Source of the DNA: an uncultured bacterium
GTDB taxonomy: Bacteria; Bacillota; Clostridia; Oscillospirales; Oscillospiraceae
NCBI GenBank assembly: GCA_905214155.1
Contig: CAJMLC010000098.1
Coordinates: 1-7,212 of the forward strand
Direction: 5' to 3'
DNA length: 7,212 nt
The stretch's first letter is position 1. Each line of letters starts with the position of its first letter. The notes below the pieces were generated by a model. That model did not search any database, had not been told where the DNA came from, and worked only from the letters and a program-made list of their open reading frames with translations. Made by a program: the position numbers and the translations under genes. Positions 1 to 5,974 of this stretch are shown in pieces.

Positions 1-477
1 CGCGTCGTTCGTCTCGCAGACCGCGCCGACGATGTCGCGCACGGTGCGCTTGAGGTACGCCTCGTTGCGGTCCTCGCGGGAGATGACCTTCTCCCAGTCC
101 CACTGGTCGACGTAAATAGAGTGGAGGTTGTCCACCTCTTCGTCGCGCCGGATGGCGTTCATATCGGTGAACAGGCCCTTGCCGACGTTGAACTCGTAGC
201 GCTTGAGCGCCAGCCGCTTCCACTTGGCGAGCGAATGGACGACCTGCGCGTTGACGCCGACATCGGGAATGTCGAACGAGACGGGGCGCTCGACACCGTT
301 GAGGTTGTCATTGAGGCCGGAATTTTCATCGACAAACAGCGGCGCGGACACCCGGCGCAGATTGAGCGCATTGCCCAGATTCACCTGAAAATTGCTCTTG
401 ATGAACTCGATTGCCCGCTGCAGCTCATAAACGCTGAGCGGAGCATGATAATTTTGCGGAATGGTCAGCTTGCTCAT
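1..477 (-). CDS. asnA: Aspartate--ammonia ligase (asparagine synthetase A), N-terminal 159 residues, partial
   Basis: This gene makes asparagine from aspartate, ammonia and ATP in the cytoplasm; the fold is related to class II aminoacyl-tRNA synthetases. The protein starts MSKLTIPQNYHAPLSVYE and stays open to the left edge. It carries the AsnA signatures VHSLAKWKR at residues 80-88 and YVDQWDWE at 122-129, with DENSGLNDNLNGVERPV at about 50-66 matching the substrate-binding region of the family. AsnA proteins are about 330-340 residues long, so roughly half is outside the window. The ATG at 477-475 is preceded by a GTGAGG-type ribosome binding site about nine bases upstream. It is transcribed leftward from its own promoter (536-564). 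Identification is firm. Nothing ties it functionally to the sugar genes to the right. Confidence 0.96.
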   Translation of the reverse strand, partial: MSKLTIPQNYHAPLSVYELQRAIEFIKSNFQVNLGNALNLRRVSAPLFVDENSGLNDNLNGVERPVSFDIPDVGVNAQVVHSLAKWKRLALKRYEFNVGKGLFTDMNAIRRDEEVDNLHSIYVDQWDWEKVISREDRNEAYLKRTVRDIVGAVCETNDA

Positions 478-535
478 TATGACAAACCTCACTTTCTTTG
501 CATTCTCGGGCAAAAGCCCTGAAATAATACGCTAT

Positions 536-564
536 ATTATACGCGATTGGCCGGGATTATGCAA
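536..564 (-). promoter_or_regulatory. Likely sigma-70/sigma-A promoter of asnA
   Basis: On the minus strand there is a perfect -10 box TATAAT (541-536), with a weak -35 candidate TTGCAT (564-559) at 17-bp spacing. Transcription would begin near 529, leaving a leader of about 50 nt. The leader contains a small hairpin, GGGC-TTTT-GCCC (508-519). It is too short for a T-box, so no asparagine-specific leader control is visible. Confidence 0.6.
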
Positions 565-586
565 GCGGGAATGAAAATTTTCCCGC
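565..586. repeat. Small inverted repeat upstream of the asnA promoter
   Basis: GCGGGAA (565-571) and TTCCCGC (580-586) form a perfect 7-bp stem around an 8-nt A/T-rich loop. It touches the predicted -35 element of asnA and has no T-run on either side. It could be an operator or simply an incidental hairpin. The rest of 587-609 shows nothing recognisable. Confidence 0.35.
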
Positions 587-609
587 CCGCCGCCGGTCAG
601 GGCACGGCA

Positions 610-638
610 AACAGGCCCCGCCATCGGCAGGGCCTGTT
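610..638 (-). terminator. Hairpin terminator after the truncated membrane-protein gene
   Basis: AACAGGCCC (610-618) pairs perfectly with GGGCCTGTT (630-638). The loop itself folds as GCC-ATC-GGC, giving a very stable hairpin. Read on the minus strand it lies 17 bases after the TAA at 658-656, with only a short T-run following (GTTTGCC). The position fits a terminator for the minus-strand fragment and insulates asnA. The weak T-tract is the main reservation. Confidence 0.6.
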
Positions 639-655
639 CAGATAGAGTATTCATG

Positions 656-855
656 TTACGCAAGAAACCCGAAAAGGAGGAACAGAAGTGCGGACAGGCC
701 GCAGGAGACGAGGGTGTATGGCAGGACAGCGGCGGATTGCGATGCGGGTGTGGTGCCCATGACGCTGGAGACCAGCGCTTCGGTGTCACCGCAGACGTAG
801 AGTGAACAGCCGGCGGCGGCTGCACTGACGACAGCGGCTGCGGTGAGATATGAAA
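656..855 (-). pseudogene. C-terminal remnant of a membrane transporter, possibly NhaC-like antiporter
   Basis: The minus strand encodes about 65 residues that read like the end of a membrane protein: an Ala-rich stretch, then CGDTEALVSSVMG, a VLPYTL segment, and a terminal hydrophobic helix (SCGLSALLFLLFGFLA) ending at TAA. The order 'GD...SS.MG...LPY.L + helix' resembles the C-terminus of NhaC-type Na+/H+ antiporters, but I could not align it, so the family is tentative. No start codon or upstream protein exists: beyond about 850 the frame runs into the oppositely oriented regulator and loses membrane character. The strong hairpin just after the stop supports former coding. It is probably a deletion or rearrangement remnant. 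A chance hydrophobic reading frame in GC-rich DNA is the alternative. Confidence 0.45.
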
Positions 856-2497
856 CTGAGTTTGGATCTGATCGTGCCGAAGCTGCCGTATCCAGTGATC
901 GCGCAGCGGCGCAGTAAAAATTCGGCCCGCGTGATACAGGACATCCGCTTCGCGGGTGAGCAGCAGGAGCTGATGCCGAATCATCTCTACATCGGGCGGG
1001 CTGCTGATTTTCTCCGATATGAGCAGATCCCGGAGGAGATCAGCGTCCTTTGCCTGGGAGAGCTGCCGCAGCGTGAGGATGACCGCTATGCCTATGCAGC
1101 AGTAGGTGAGGGAGACAGTCTGATCGCACTGTTCAATCGGCTTCAGGATATATTCTTATTGTTCAACAACTGGGAACGTACGCTTCATTCCTTGTTGGAG
1201 AGGCAGGCGTCGCTCAATGAGTTTCTTGATGCAAGTGCAGATATTATCGGCTATCCGCTCGATGTCATCGACGTGGCGGAAAGTACGCTCGCCGCGGCCA
1301 AGACCGGCGATCCCGGGGATGTTGTCTGGCGCGAAGTATGCGAGGGGTTTATTCACGCAGATACGCTGAGCAACGATTCGATCAAGGCGGAACGGATCAT
1401 CCAGAATTCTGCCCCCGTCGAGTATTATTCGACGGTCTCCCGGCGGAACTTGCTCACGATGGCCGTTCGCATCCAGCGGCATGTGGTGGGCTTCTTGTCG
1501 GCACACATGCCGCAGGAGGGTGAGACCTCCTTCGGGCGGGATACGATCCAGATGCTGTCGTTTTTGGAGCGGTTCGTTGCGTGGCGGATGAACGAAGATG
1601 ATTTCCACCGGCTCTCGCGTGGCTGGGTGTTTGAATATATCCTGCTGGAGCTGATCGAGGGACGGCTGGTCAATCCGGAGGATATTCGTGGGCGGGAGCA
1701 GATGCTGTCGTTCTCTACCGATGGGCCGAAGAAGATCTTTGTTTTTACACCGCGCGGGCGCACGGCAGACGATCTGGAGCTCGATCTTCTGCGCGCAGCT
1801 TGAGACGATGTATCGCAGTTTTCATGGCATCATCTATCAGGGAAACGTCGTGGCCATCGATCTCGAGGCATCCATCGCAGCGAAGCATTCGTCCGATCCT
1901 CTGTTTATCAAGTGGCTGCTGACGAATGATCTCGATTGCAGTGTGAGCAATTTCTATACAGCGATTTCCGACACGTTGATCTACTATACGCAGGCGCTCA
2001 AGGCCCGCTTCTATGGCGGGACGCTCAATCCCAAAAAACGCATCCATTATTATTGGGATTGTGCGTTGGAGCACTCGTTTGAGATCATTGCGGGGCAGAT
2101 GGACCTGCGGTCGCTAATCCATCCGACGATGAAGGGCATCCTGATGCAGCTGAAATCAACACCGTTCCTGCTGGAGACGCTCCGCGCATATCTGCGCAAC
2201 GAGCGGAACATCAGCCAGTCTGCACAGGAGCTGTTTGTGCACAAAAACACCATGAACTATCGGGTCAACGTTCTGCGGGAGAAAATGGCCGGCTGCGATC
2301 TCGACTCGTATGACGATCGGTCACGTCTGCTCTATTCCATCGATATTTTGGAGTATATGGAGCAGTTCATGGGCTATGATTTGACGACTGATACCTTTGC
2401 ACCGGATGCTCCGATCGCGGCGCACAGTCTGCAGGCGGAGCTGCAGGAGCAGATCGTCCCGGAGGGCGCAGCGCTGCCGGGCGAGCGGATAGAATGA
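850..2497 (+). pseudogene. PucR/CdaR-family transcriptional regulator, disrupted by a frameshift
   Basis: Two overlapping frames together make one regulator of about 548 residues, a usual size for the long PucR-type proteins of Firmicutes. The first frame (850-1803, 317 residues) starts MKLSLDLIV and holds the N-terminal sensor region plus a GAF-like stretch (roughly residues 115-260). It then enters the CdaR GGDEF-like domain and stops at TGA 1801-1803. The second frame continues that domain directly (LETMYRSFHGIIYQG, from about 1796) and ends with the PucR helix-turn-helix, encoded at about 2168-2287 (LLETLRAYL...KNTMNYRV). An in-frame TGA at 844-846 fixes the start at 850; the only Shine-Dalgarno-like sequence is a close-set GGTGAG. 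Loss of CG from a CGCGCG run, or one extra G, at CTGCGCGCAG (1787-1796) would explain the break. Family members are activators of purine, sugar-acid or related pathways. The target here is unknown; the downstream transketolase operon is a reasonable guess. Confidence 0.85.
1808..2497 (+). CDS. Detached C-terminal half of the PucR-type regulator (HTH-containing)
   Basis: If the frameshift is real, the second half could be made as a separate 229-residue protein from the ATG at 1808, four bases after the stop of the first half, by translational coupling. It would hold the rest of the GGDEF-like domain, the PucR helix-turn-helix (about residues 121-160 from this ATG) and a non-conserved tail rich in Ala, Glu and Gln. 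No good ribosome binding site precedes the ATG, so independent translation looks inefficient. The in-frame sequence upstream of about 1796 (from an ATG at 1688) is an out-of-frame overlap with the first half and has no family resemblance, so it should not be counted as protein. Confidence 0.45.
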   Translation: MYRSFHGIIYQGNVVAIDLEASIAAKHSSDPLFIKWLLTNDLDCSVSNFYTAISDTLIYYTQALKARFYGGTLNPKKRIHYYWDCALEHSFEIIAGQMDLRSLIHPTMKGILMQLKSTPFLLETLRAYLRNERNISQSAQELFVHKNTMNYRVNVLREKMAGCDLDSYDDRSRLLYSIDILEYMEQFMGYDLTTDTFAPDAPIAAHSLQAELQEQIVPEGAALPGERIE

Positions 2498-2513
2498 GCA
2501 AAATCGAGAGGAA

Positions 2514-2575
2514 ATGTCCGGGCCGGTTTATGCGTATCGCACAAACCGGCTCGGACTTTCGTGCGAGCCGGACAT
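2514..2575. repeat. 62-nt multiply palindromic element, possible attenuator or terminator
   Basis: The element is bounded by perfect inverted arms ATGTCCGG (2514-2521) and CCGGACAT (2568-2575). Inside, GCCGGTTT (2522-2529) pairs with AAACCGGC (2543-2550), capped by TGCG-TAT-CGCA. Two alternatives compete. The left arm can extend the inner hairpin to 14 bp (2516-2529 with 2543-2556, one G-U pair), or CCGGCTCG (2546-2553) can pair with CGAGCCGG (2564-2571). The 14-bp form is followed only by TTTC, so it is a poor intrinsic terminator. It sits 16 bp after the regulator stop and upstream of the predicted transketolase promoter. It could end the regulator transcript, act as a switchable leader if transcription comes from further upstream, or be a small dispersed repeat. 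Confidence 0.6.
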
Positions 2576-2603
2576 GTTCGAACAGGACACCGCATGCTAT
2601 AGT
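2575..2603 (+). promoter_or_regulatory. Candidate promoter of the transketolase-VOC operon with a palindrome at -35
   Basis: An extended -10 element TGCTATAGT (2595-2603) stands about 66 bases before the transketolase N-subunit start. No good -35 is present at 17-bp spacing. That position is instead occupied by a perfect 10-bp palindrome, TGTTCGAACA (2575-2584). A weak -35 plus a palindrome would fit an activator-dependent or repressed promoter. This is inferred from consensus matching only. Confidence 0.45.
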
Positions 2604-2669
2604 AAGACCATCGGCAGGAGAAAGTTCTGCGCCGTAGGCTCCAAATTTTATCATGAGGTGAATGAGATC

Positions 2670-3572
2670 ATGGCATTGACCAGAGAACAGGCGAAAGAGG
2701 TCCGCACGCTGCAGATCAAGGCGGCGGAAAACCGCCAGACGCTGATCGATCTGACGTATATTTCCGGCTATTCCCATTTGGACGGCCCGCTTTCTGCCAC
2801 AGATACTCTGACCGCACTCTATCAGAAGTTCCTTAATTTTGACAAAGATCATCTCGACGATCCGGAACGCGACCGCTTCGTCCTGTCCAAGGGCCACAAC
2901 GCGGACATCATGTACTGCATCTTCGCCAACATTGGCCTCTACGACCGCGACGAGCTGATGCGCGAATATAAGGCCTATATGGGCCGCTGGGGCGAGCGTC
3001 CGAACCGCTTCCACAATCCGGGCTTTGAGATCTGCTCCGGCTCGCTGGGTCACGGCATGCCCATCGCCATCGGCATGGCGATGGCAGCTCGCATCGACAA
3101 GTCCAAGCGCCGGGTCTACTGCCTGGGCGGTGACGGCGAGCTTCAGGAAGGCTTGAACTGGGAGGCTATCATGAATGCCGGCCACAATAAGTTCGGCAAC
3201 CTGATCATGATCGTGGACCAGAACCGCTGCCAGGGCTGCCGCCTCGTCAGCGAGACGATCAACTCCGACAACCTTGGCGAGCGCATCGCGTCGTTCGGCT
3301 GGGACGTGCGGGAGCTGGCCGATGGCAACGATATGAAGCAGATCTATGAAGTGCTGAACAGTCTGCCTGTGCGCAGCGGCGAAGAGCGGGCAAAGCCCAT
3401 CTGCATCCTGCTGCATACGAAGAAGGGCTGCGGTGTGCAGTACATGGAGGACGGCATGGCCAAGTGGCATGCGGGCGGCATCGGCGATGACAAGATCGAC
3501 GAGACGCGCAAGTCGATCAACGATAAGCTCGCCGCGCAGCTCGCCGTGACGGACGCGATCATCAATGGTTGA
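2670..3572 (+). CDS. Transketolase-like protein, N-terminal (TPP-binding) subunit
   Basis: This is the thiamine-diphosphate-binding half of a split transketolase, which with the C subunit transfers two-carbon ketol units between sugar phosphates in the cytoplasm. The 300-residue protein has SKGH at 73-76, SGSLGHG at 123-129 and the diphosphate motif GDGE at 154-157 followed by N185. These are the expected landmarks of the PP/TPP domain, and the length is normal for stand-alone N subunits (about 270-300). The reading frame is open back to 2514, but those extra 52 codons cross the palindromic element and promoter. The ATG at 2670 has an AGGTGA site eight bases upstream and gives the family-like start MALTREQAKEVR. 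It is followed after 18 bp by the C subunit. The donor and acceptor sugars cannot be deduced. An ordinary pentose-phosphate role and a dedicated role in an unusual sugar pathway are both possible. Confidence 0.95.
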   Translation: MALTREQAKEVRTLQIKAAENRQTLIDLTYISGYSHLDGPLSATDTLTALYQKFLNFDKDHLDDPERDRFVLSKGHNADIMYCIFANIGLYDRDELMREYKAYMGRWGERPNRFHNPGFEICSGSLGHGMPIAIGMAMAARIDKSKRRVYCLGGDGELQEGLNWEAIMNAGHNKFGNLIMIVDQNRCQGCRLVSETINSDNLGERIASFGWDVRELADGNDMKQIYEVLNSLPVRSGEERAKPICILLHTKKGCGVQYMEDGMAKWHAGGIGDDKIDETRKSINDKLAAQLAVTDAIING

Positions 3573-3590
3573 GAAGGAGTGTGAACGGAA

Positions 3591-4490
3591 ATGGCTAAAA
3601 TCACATGGGAAATGAGCGGCGAAGAGGCGGTCGGCTCCGCACGTGCTGCATTTATCAAAAAGATCTATGAGCTTGCGGAAAAGGACAACGACATCTGCCT
3701 CATCAACTGTGACTGCTCACCGGAAGGTTCTGTGCAGGACAAGTTTGGAAAGAGCTTCGGCGATCGCTTTATGGACACCGGCATTCAGGAACAGGACGCC
3801 TGCGGGATCGCTGCCGGTCTGGCCCTGAACGGGAAAAAAGTATTTTGTCAGGCGTTTGGCCCGTTTTTGAGCATGCGCTCGGCCGAGTTCGTCTATCTCG
3901 ACGGCGCCTATAATAATGCTCCAGTCACGTGGATTGGCACGCACTGCGGCGTCACGGCTGAGGCCGGCCCGACGCATGCGGCCATCATGGACATCGCTTA
4001 TATGCGTGCCATGTCCAACATGACCATCATCGCGCCGACCGACGCCGTCATGATCGAAAAGGTCATCGAGCGCGCGGTCGACTATCCGGGCCCGATCTAC
4101 ATCCGCTGCGCCCGCGGCGAAGAGCCGCTGGTCTATCACGAGGGCCAGTTGGAAGACTATCAGATTGGCAAGGCCATCCAGCTGACCGATGGCAATGACA
4201 TCACCCTCATCGGCACTGGCAACGGCGTCTATCAGTGTGTCAAGGCCGCGGCAATGCTGGAAAAGGAGGGCATTTCTGCCCGCGTCATCGACCTGCATAC
4301 GGTGAAACCGCTGGATCGGGAGATCATTCTCAAGGCCGCAAAGGAAACGCGCGCGATCATCACCGTGGAAGACCATGTGATTGACGGCGGCATGGGCTCT
4401 GCTGTGGCGGAGGTCGTCACTTCTTCGCTCAATCCAGAGGTCCGTGTCCCGGCCAAGCGTCTTGGTATCCCGAACTGCTTCTTCATTTAG
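3591..4490 (+). CDS. Transketolase-like protein, C-terminal subunit, ended early by an in-frame TAG
   Basis: This is the pyrimidine-binding half of the split transketolase, partner of the preceding gene. The protein has DTGIQEQDACGIAAGLA at about 62-78, in which E67 corresponds to the catalytic glutamate that activates thiamine diphosphate. The transketolase C-terminal domain follows from about 180 (IGKAIQL...DITLIGTGNG, VIDLHTVKPLD, TVEDHVIDGGMG). AAGGAG at 3574-3579 is the ribosome binding site. The frame stops at TAG (4488-4490) after 299 residues, but the same frame continues for 26 well-formed residues to TAA at 4571, so the expected length is 326. Residues up to the stop include the whole active site. 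The missing piece is the last helix-strand region of the C-terminal domain, so the product may be unstable or inactive. A C-to-T change in CAG (Gln) is the simplest explanation. Confidence 0.92.
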   Translation: MAKITWEMSGEEAVGSARAAFIKKIYELAEKDNDICLINCDCSPEGSVQDKFGKSFGDRFMDTGIQEQDACGIAAGLALNGKKVFCQAFGPFLSMRSAEFVYLDGAYNNAPVTWIGTHCGVTAEAGPTHAAIMDIAYMRAMSNMTIIAPTDAVMIEKVIERAVDYPGPIYIRCARGEEPLVYHEGQLEDYQIGKAIQLTDGNDITLIGTGNGVYQCVKAAAMLEKEGISARVIDLHTVKPLDREIILKAAKETRAIITVEDHVIDGGMGSAVAEVVTSSLNPEVRVPAKRLGIPNCFFI

Positions 4491-4571
4491 GGTTCGCCGG
4501 AAGAAGTCTATGCTTACTATGGCTACGATGCGGACGGCGTCGTGAAGGCGGCGCACGAGCTGCTCGGATAA
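4491..4571 (+). other. Untranslated or read-through tail of the transketolase C subunit
   Basis: Directly after the TAG, the same frame reads GSPEEVYAYYGY and continues to a terminal AAHELLG before TAA at 4569-4571. This matches the usual ending of transketolase C subunits, where a '.G.PEE.Y.YYG.DA..I...A..LL' pattern is typical. No start codon or ribosome binding site is placed to make it a separate protein. It is part of the upstream gene, cut off by the stop codon or reached by suppression of it. Confidence 0.85.
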
Positions 4572-4592
4572 TGAAAAAAGGAGAATGTGACG

Positions 4593-5015
4593 ATGTTCTT
4601 TTATCATGCCAATTTTAACGTGAAAGATCTGAACGCCGCCGTCGCGTTTTACCGCGATGTGCTGGGACTGAAGCAGGTGGATTATTTCAATGTTGGCGAC
4701 GGCGCGCTGGAGCTGGTTTTTATGGGTGACGAGCGCGGAATGATGCTGGAGCTGACATGTGTCCACCGTGAGTGCCCAGAGACGGAATTCTACGTACCGC
4801 AGGAGAAGCTCGCCATTCCGGCAGAGAAAATGCCGTTCCACATTGCGTTCTACAGCCATGATTACGCAAATGATCTTGCCAAGCACAGGGCCATGGGCCT
4901 GGTCGTGGATGAAGAGCCGCACGCGAGCGTCTATTTTATCCGGGATCCGGAGGGCTACCTGGTGGAGATCGGTGATGGCGCACTCTACGACAACATCGCG
5001 AAGCAAACACAATGA
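4593..5015 (+). CDS. VOC/glyoxalase-I-family metalloprotein
   Basis: This 140-residue protein has two beta-alpha-beta-beta-beta modules of the vicinal-oxygen-chelate fold, as in lactoylglutathione lyase. The four metal-ligand positions of GloA all appear present: H5 (FYHANFNV), E53 (MMLELT), H83 (PFHIAFYSHD) and E125 (GYLVEIGDG). Other family marks are FYRDVLGLK at 20-28 and the RDPEGY turn at 117-122. The ATG at 4593 is preferred over the GTG at 4587 because AAGGAG (4578-4583) is nine bases before it. It follows the transketolase C subunit by 21 bp past the TAA and is the last gene of that operon. It may isomerise, lyse or detoxify a reactive aldehyde or dicarbonyl formed by the pathway. The actual substrate cannot be read from the sequence. 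Confidence 0.88.
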   Translation: MFFYHANFNVKDLNAAVAFYRDVLGLKQVDYFNVGDGALELVFMGDERGMMLELTCVHRECPETEFYVPQEKLAIPAEKMPFHIAFYSHDYANDLAKHRAMGLVVDEEPHASVYFIRDPEGYLVEIGDGALYDNIAKQTQ

Positions 5016-5060
5016 TATGAAAATGCCGGGCAGCATCCGCTGCCCGGCATTTTCATATTT
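5015..5060. terminator. Strong bidirectional terminator of the transketolase-VOC operon
   Basis: A perfect 20-bp stem (5015-5034 with 5039-5058) closes on the tetraloop ATCC. The GC core GCCGGGCAGC is flanked by AAAA and TTTT, so each strand's downstream arm ends T-rich (GGCATTTTCATATTT on the plus strand). Its first base is the last base of the VOC gene's TGA stop. It separates the operon from the converging IclR gene. Confidence 0.85.
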
Positions 5061-5070
5061 GCGCGATGGG

Positions 5071-5094
5071 AAGTCCGGCAGGGATGCCGGACTT
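5071..5094 (-). terminator. Second hairpin, just after the IclR regulator gene
   Basis: AAGTCCGGCA (5071-5080) and TGCCGGACTT (5085-5094) form a perfect 10-bp stem with a GGGA loop, seven bases past the IclR stop codon. Neither side has a real T-tract. On the minus strand it would work together with the larger hairpin at 5015-5058. It could also be a 3'-end stability structure. Confidence 0.5.
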
Positions 5095-5101
5095 TCTGCG
5101 T

Positions 5102-5923
5102 TTAGAGGATGGTGTGCTCCTGCGCATGGACGAGCTTGGCCGGCTGCGGCCAGGCTTCCTTTGCGGCATACGTCAGGCTGATCGCGTGCGCGGTCTGCAT
5201 GACCTGCGTTGCCAGATGGGCTGGAGCGATGCTGTCCTGGTTGGAAACCGGGTAGGCTACGCTGACTGCAGCGATGATGGCGCCGTAGGCGTCCTTGATC
5301 GGCGCGGCGACTGCACGGATCTCCGGCATATATTCACCATTGTCTACGGCATAGCCGCGGATGCCAATCTGGTGGAGCTCCTCTTTCATCTCCGGGATGG
5401 TCATGATGGTGGCGTCAGTGTGGCGGGTGCCGTAGCGCAGGTAGTATTGCTCGATGGCGTCGTCGCCGATGCTGCACATCAGGACCTTGCCAGCGGCCCC
5501 GGCGTGGAGCGGGAAGACGGCACCTGTGTCGATGCTGATGCGGAGTGGGCGGTTGCCCTCGACAGAGGCGATCGTGTAGCTCTGCAGGCCGGAGAGGACG
5601 CTCAGCTTGACGGTCTCCTGCACCTGATTCGCCAGGTAATTGAGGTGCGGCATGGCGGCCTCACGGACGTGGCTGGCCCGTTCATCCATGGAGGTATAGG
5701 CCGTGTGAAACTTCAGCCCGAGGCTGTAGACGCCTGCGTCGGGCGAGTAGGAAAGGAACCCGTTGGCGCACATGGAGTGGAGCAGACGATAGAATGTTGT
5801 CTTTGGAATGTCCAGCTGGTGCAGCAGGTCGTTGGTGCGGAGACTGTTTGGCGAGCGGAGGAAAATGTCGATGATCTCCGACATGCGATTGAGGATGGGG
5901 ATCGGCGTATAATTGTTGTTCAT
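5102..5923 (-). CDS. IclR-family transcriptional regulator, probable regulator of the KDG genes
   Basis: This 273-residue protein has the IclR arrangement. An N-terminal winged helix-turn-helix covers about residues 8-70 (LLHQLDIPKTTFYRLLHSM is the recognition region, then LGLKFH). An effector-binding domain covers about 85-250 (ETVKLSVL, PLHAGAAGKVLM, GEYMPEIRAVAAPI, AAVSVAYP). The start at 5923 gives MNNNYTPIPILNRMSEII and has AAGAGG nine bases upstream. It is transcribed away from the aldolase-kinase genes across a 283-bp control region. Family members in this position (for example KdgR) usually repress sugar-acid genes and respond to 2-keto-3-deoxygluconate or its phosphate. The specific effector is inferred from the neighbours. 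The short C-terminal tail after about 250 is not conserved in type. Confidence 0.93.
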   Translation of the reverse strand: MNNNYTPIPILNRMSEIIDIFLRSPNSLRTNDLLHQLDIPKTTFYRLLHSMCANGFLSYSPDAGVYSLGLKFHTAYTSMDERASHVREAAMPHLNYLANQVQETVKLSVLSGLQSYTIASVEGNRPLRISIDTGAVFPLHAGAAGKVLMCSIGDDAIEQYYLRYGTRHTDATIMTIPEMKEELHQIGIRGYAVDNGEYMPEIRAVAAPIKDAYGAIIAAVSVAYPVSNQDSIAPAHLATQVMQTAHAISLTYAAKEAWPQPAKLVHAQEHTIL

Positions 5924-5974
5924 GGGCTCGACCTCTTCGTTACAAATTTTTCAAGGAACAGGTATCTTACTGCC

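Noticed and set aside
121..522. 133-codon plus-strand open frame over the asnA start and leader
   Set aside because: It lies opposite unmistakable AsnA coding sequence and has no supporting signal.
675..762. GTG start at 688 with a fine AAAAGGAGG upstream, giving a 24-codon plus-strand peptide
   Set aside because: The apparent ribosome binding site is the complement of leucine codons in the minus-strand hydrophobic tail, and the peptide is an Arg-rich chance sequence.
1795..1804. Programmed +1 frameshift of the prfB type (CTT TGA C)
   Set aside because: The site is GCT TGA G, lacks the slippery CTT codon and an upstream Shine-Dalgarno-like stimulator, and PucR regulators are not known to use recoding.
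2514..2669. Upstream extension of the transketolase N subunit by 52 codons
   Set aside because: The extension crosses the palindromic element and the candidate promoter, has no family likeness, and the ATG at 2670 has the better ribosome binding site.
2367..3470. 367-codon open frame on the minus strand across the transketolase N gene
   Set aside because: It is antisense to a clearly recognised gene, has an unnatural composition rich in Ala, His, Val and Leu, and no ribosome binding site or family motif. Openness follows from GC-rich codon use on the other strand.
4488..4490. TAG read as pyrrolysine
   Set aside because: Pyrrolysine is mainly known from methylamine methyltransferases and a few others. 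No pyl gene or special downstream structure is visible here, and a single CAG-to-TAG change is simpler. It is kept only as a possibility within the amber finding.
3717..5036. 439-codon open frame on the minus strand across the transketolase C and VOC genes
   Set aside because: It is antisense to two recognised genes and their terminator, with no recognisable domain, so I treat it as a shadow frame.
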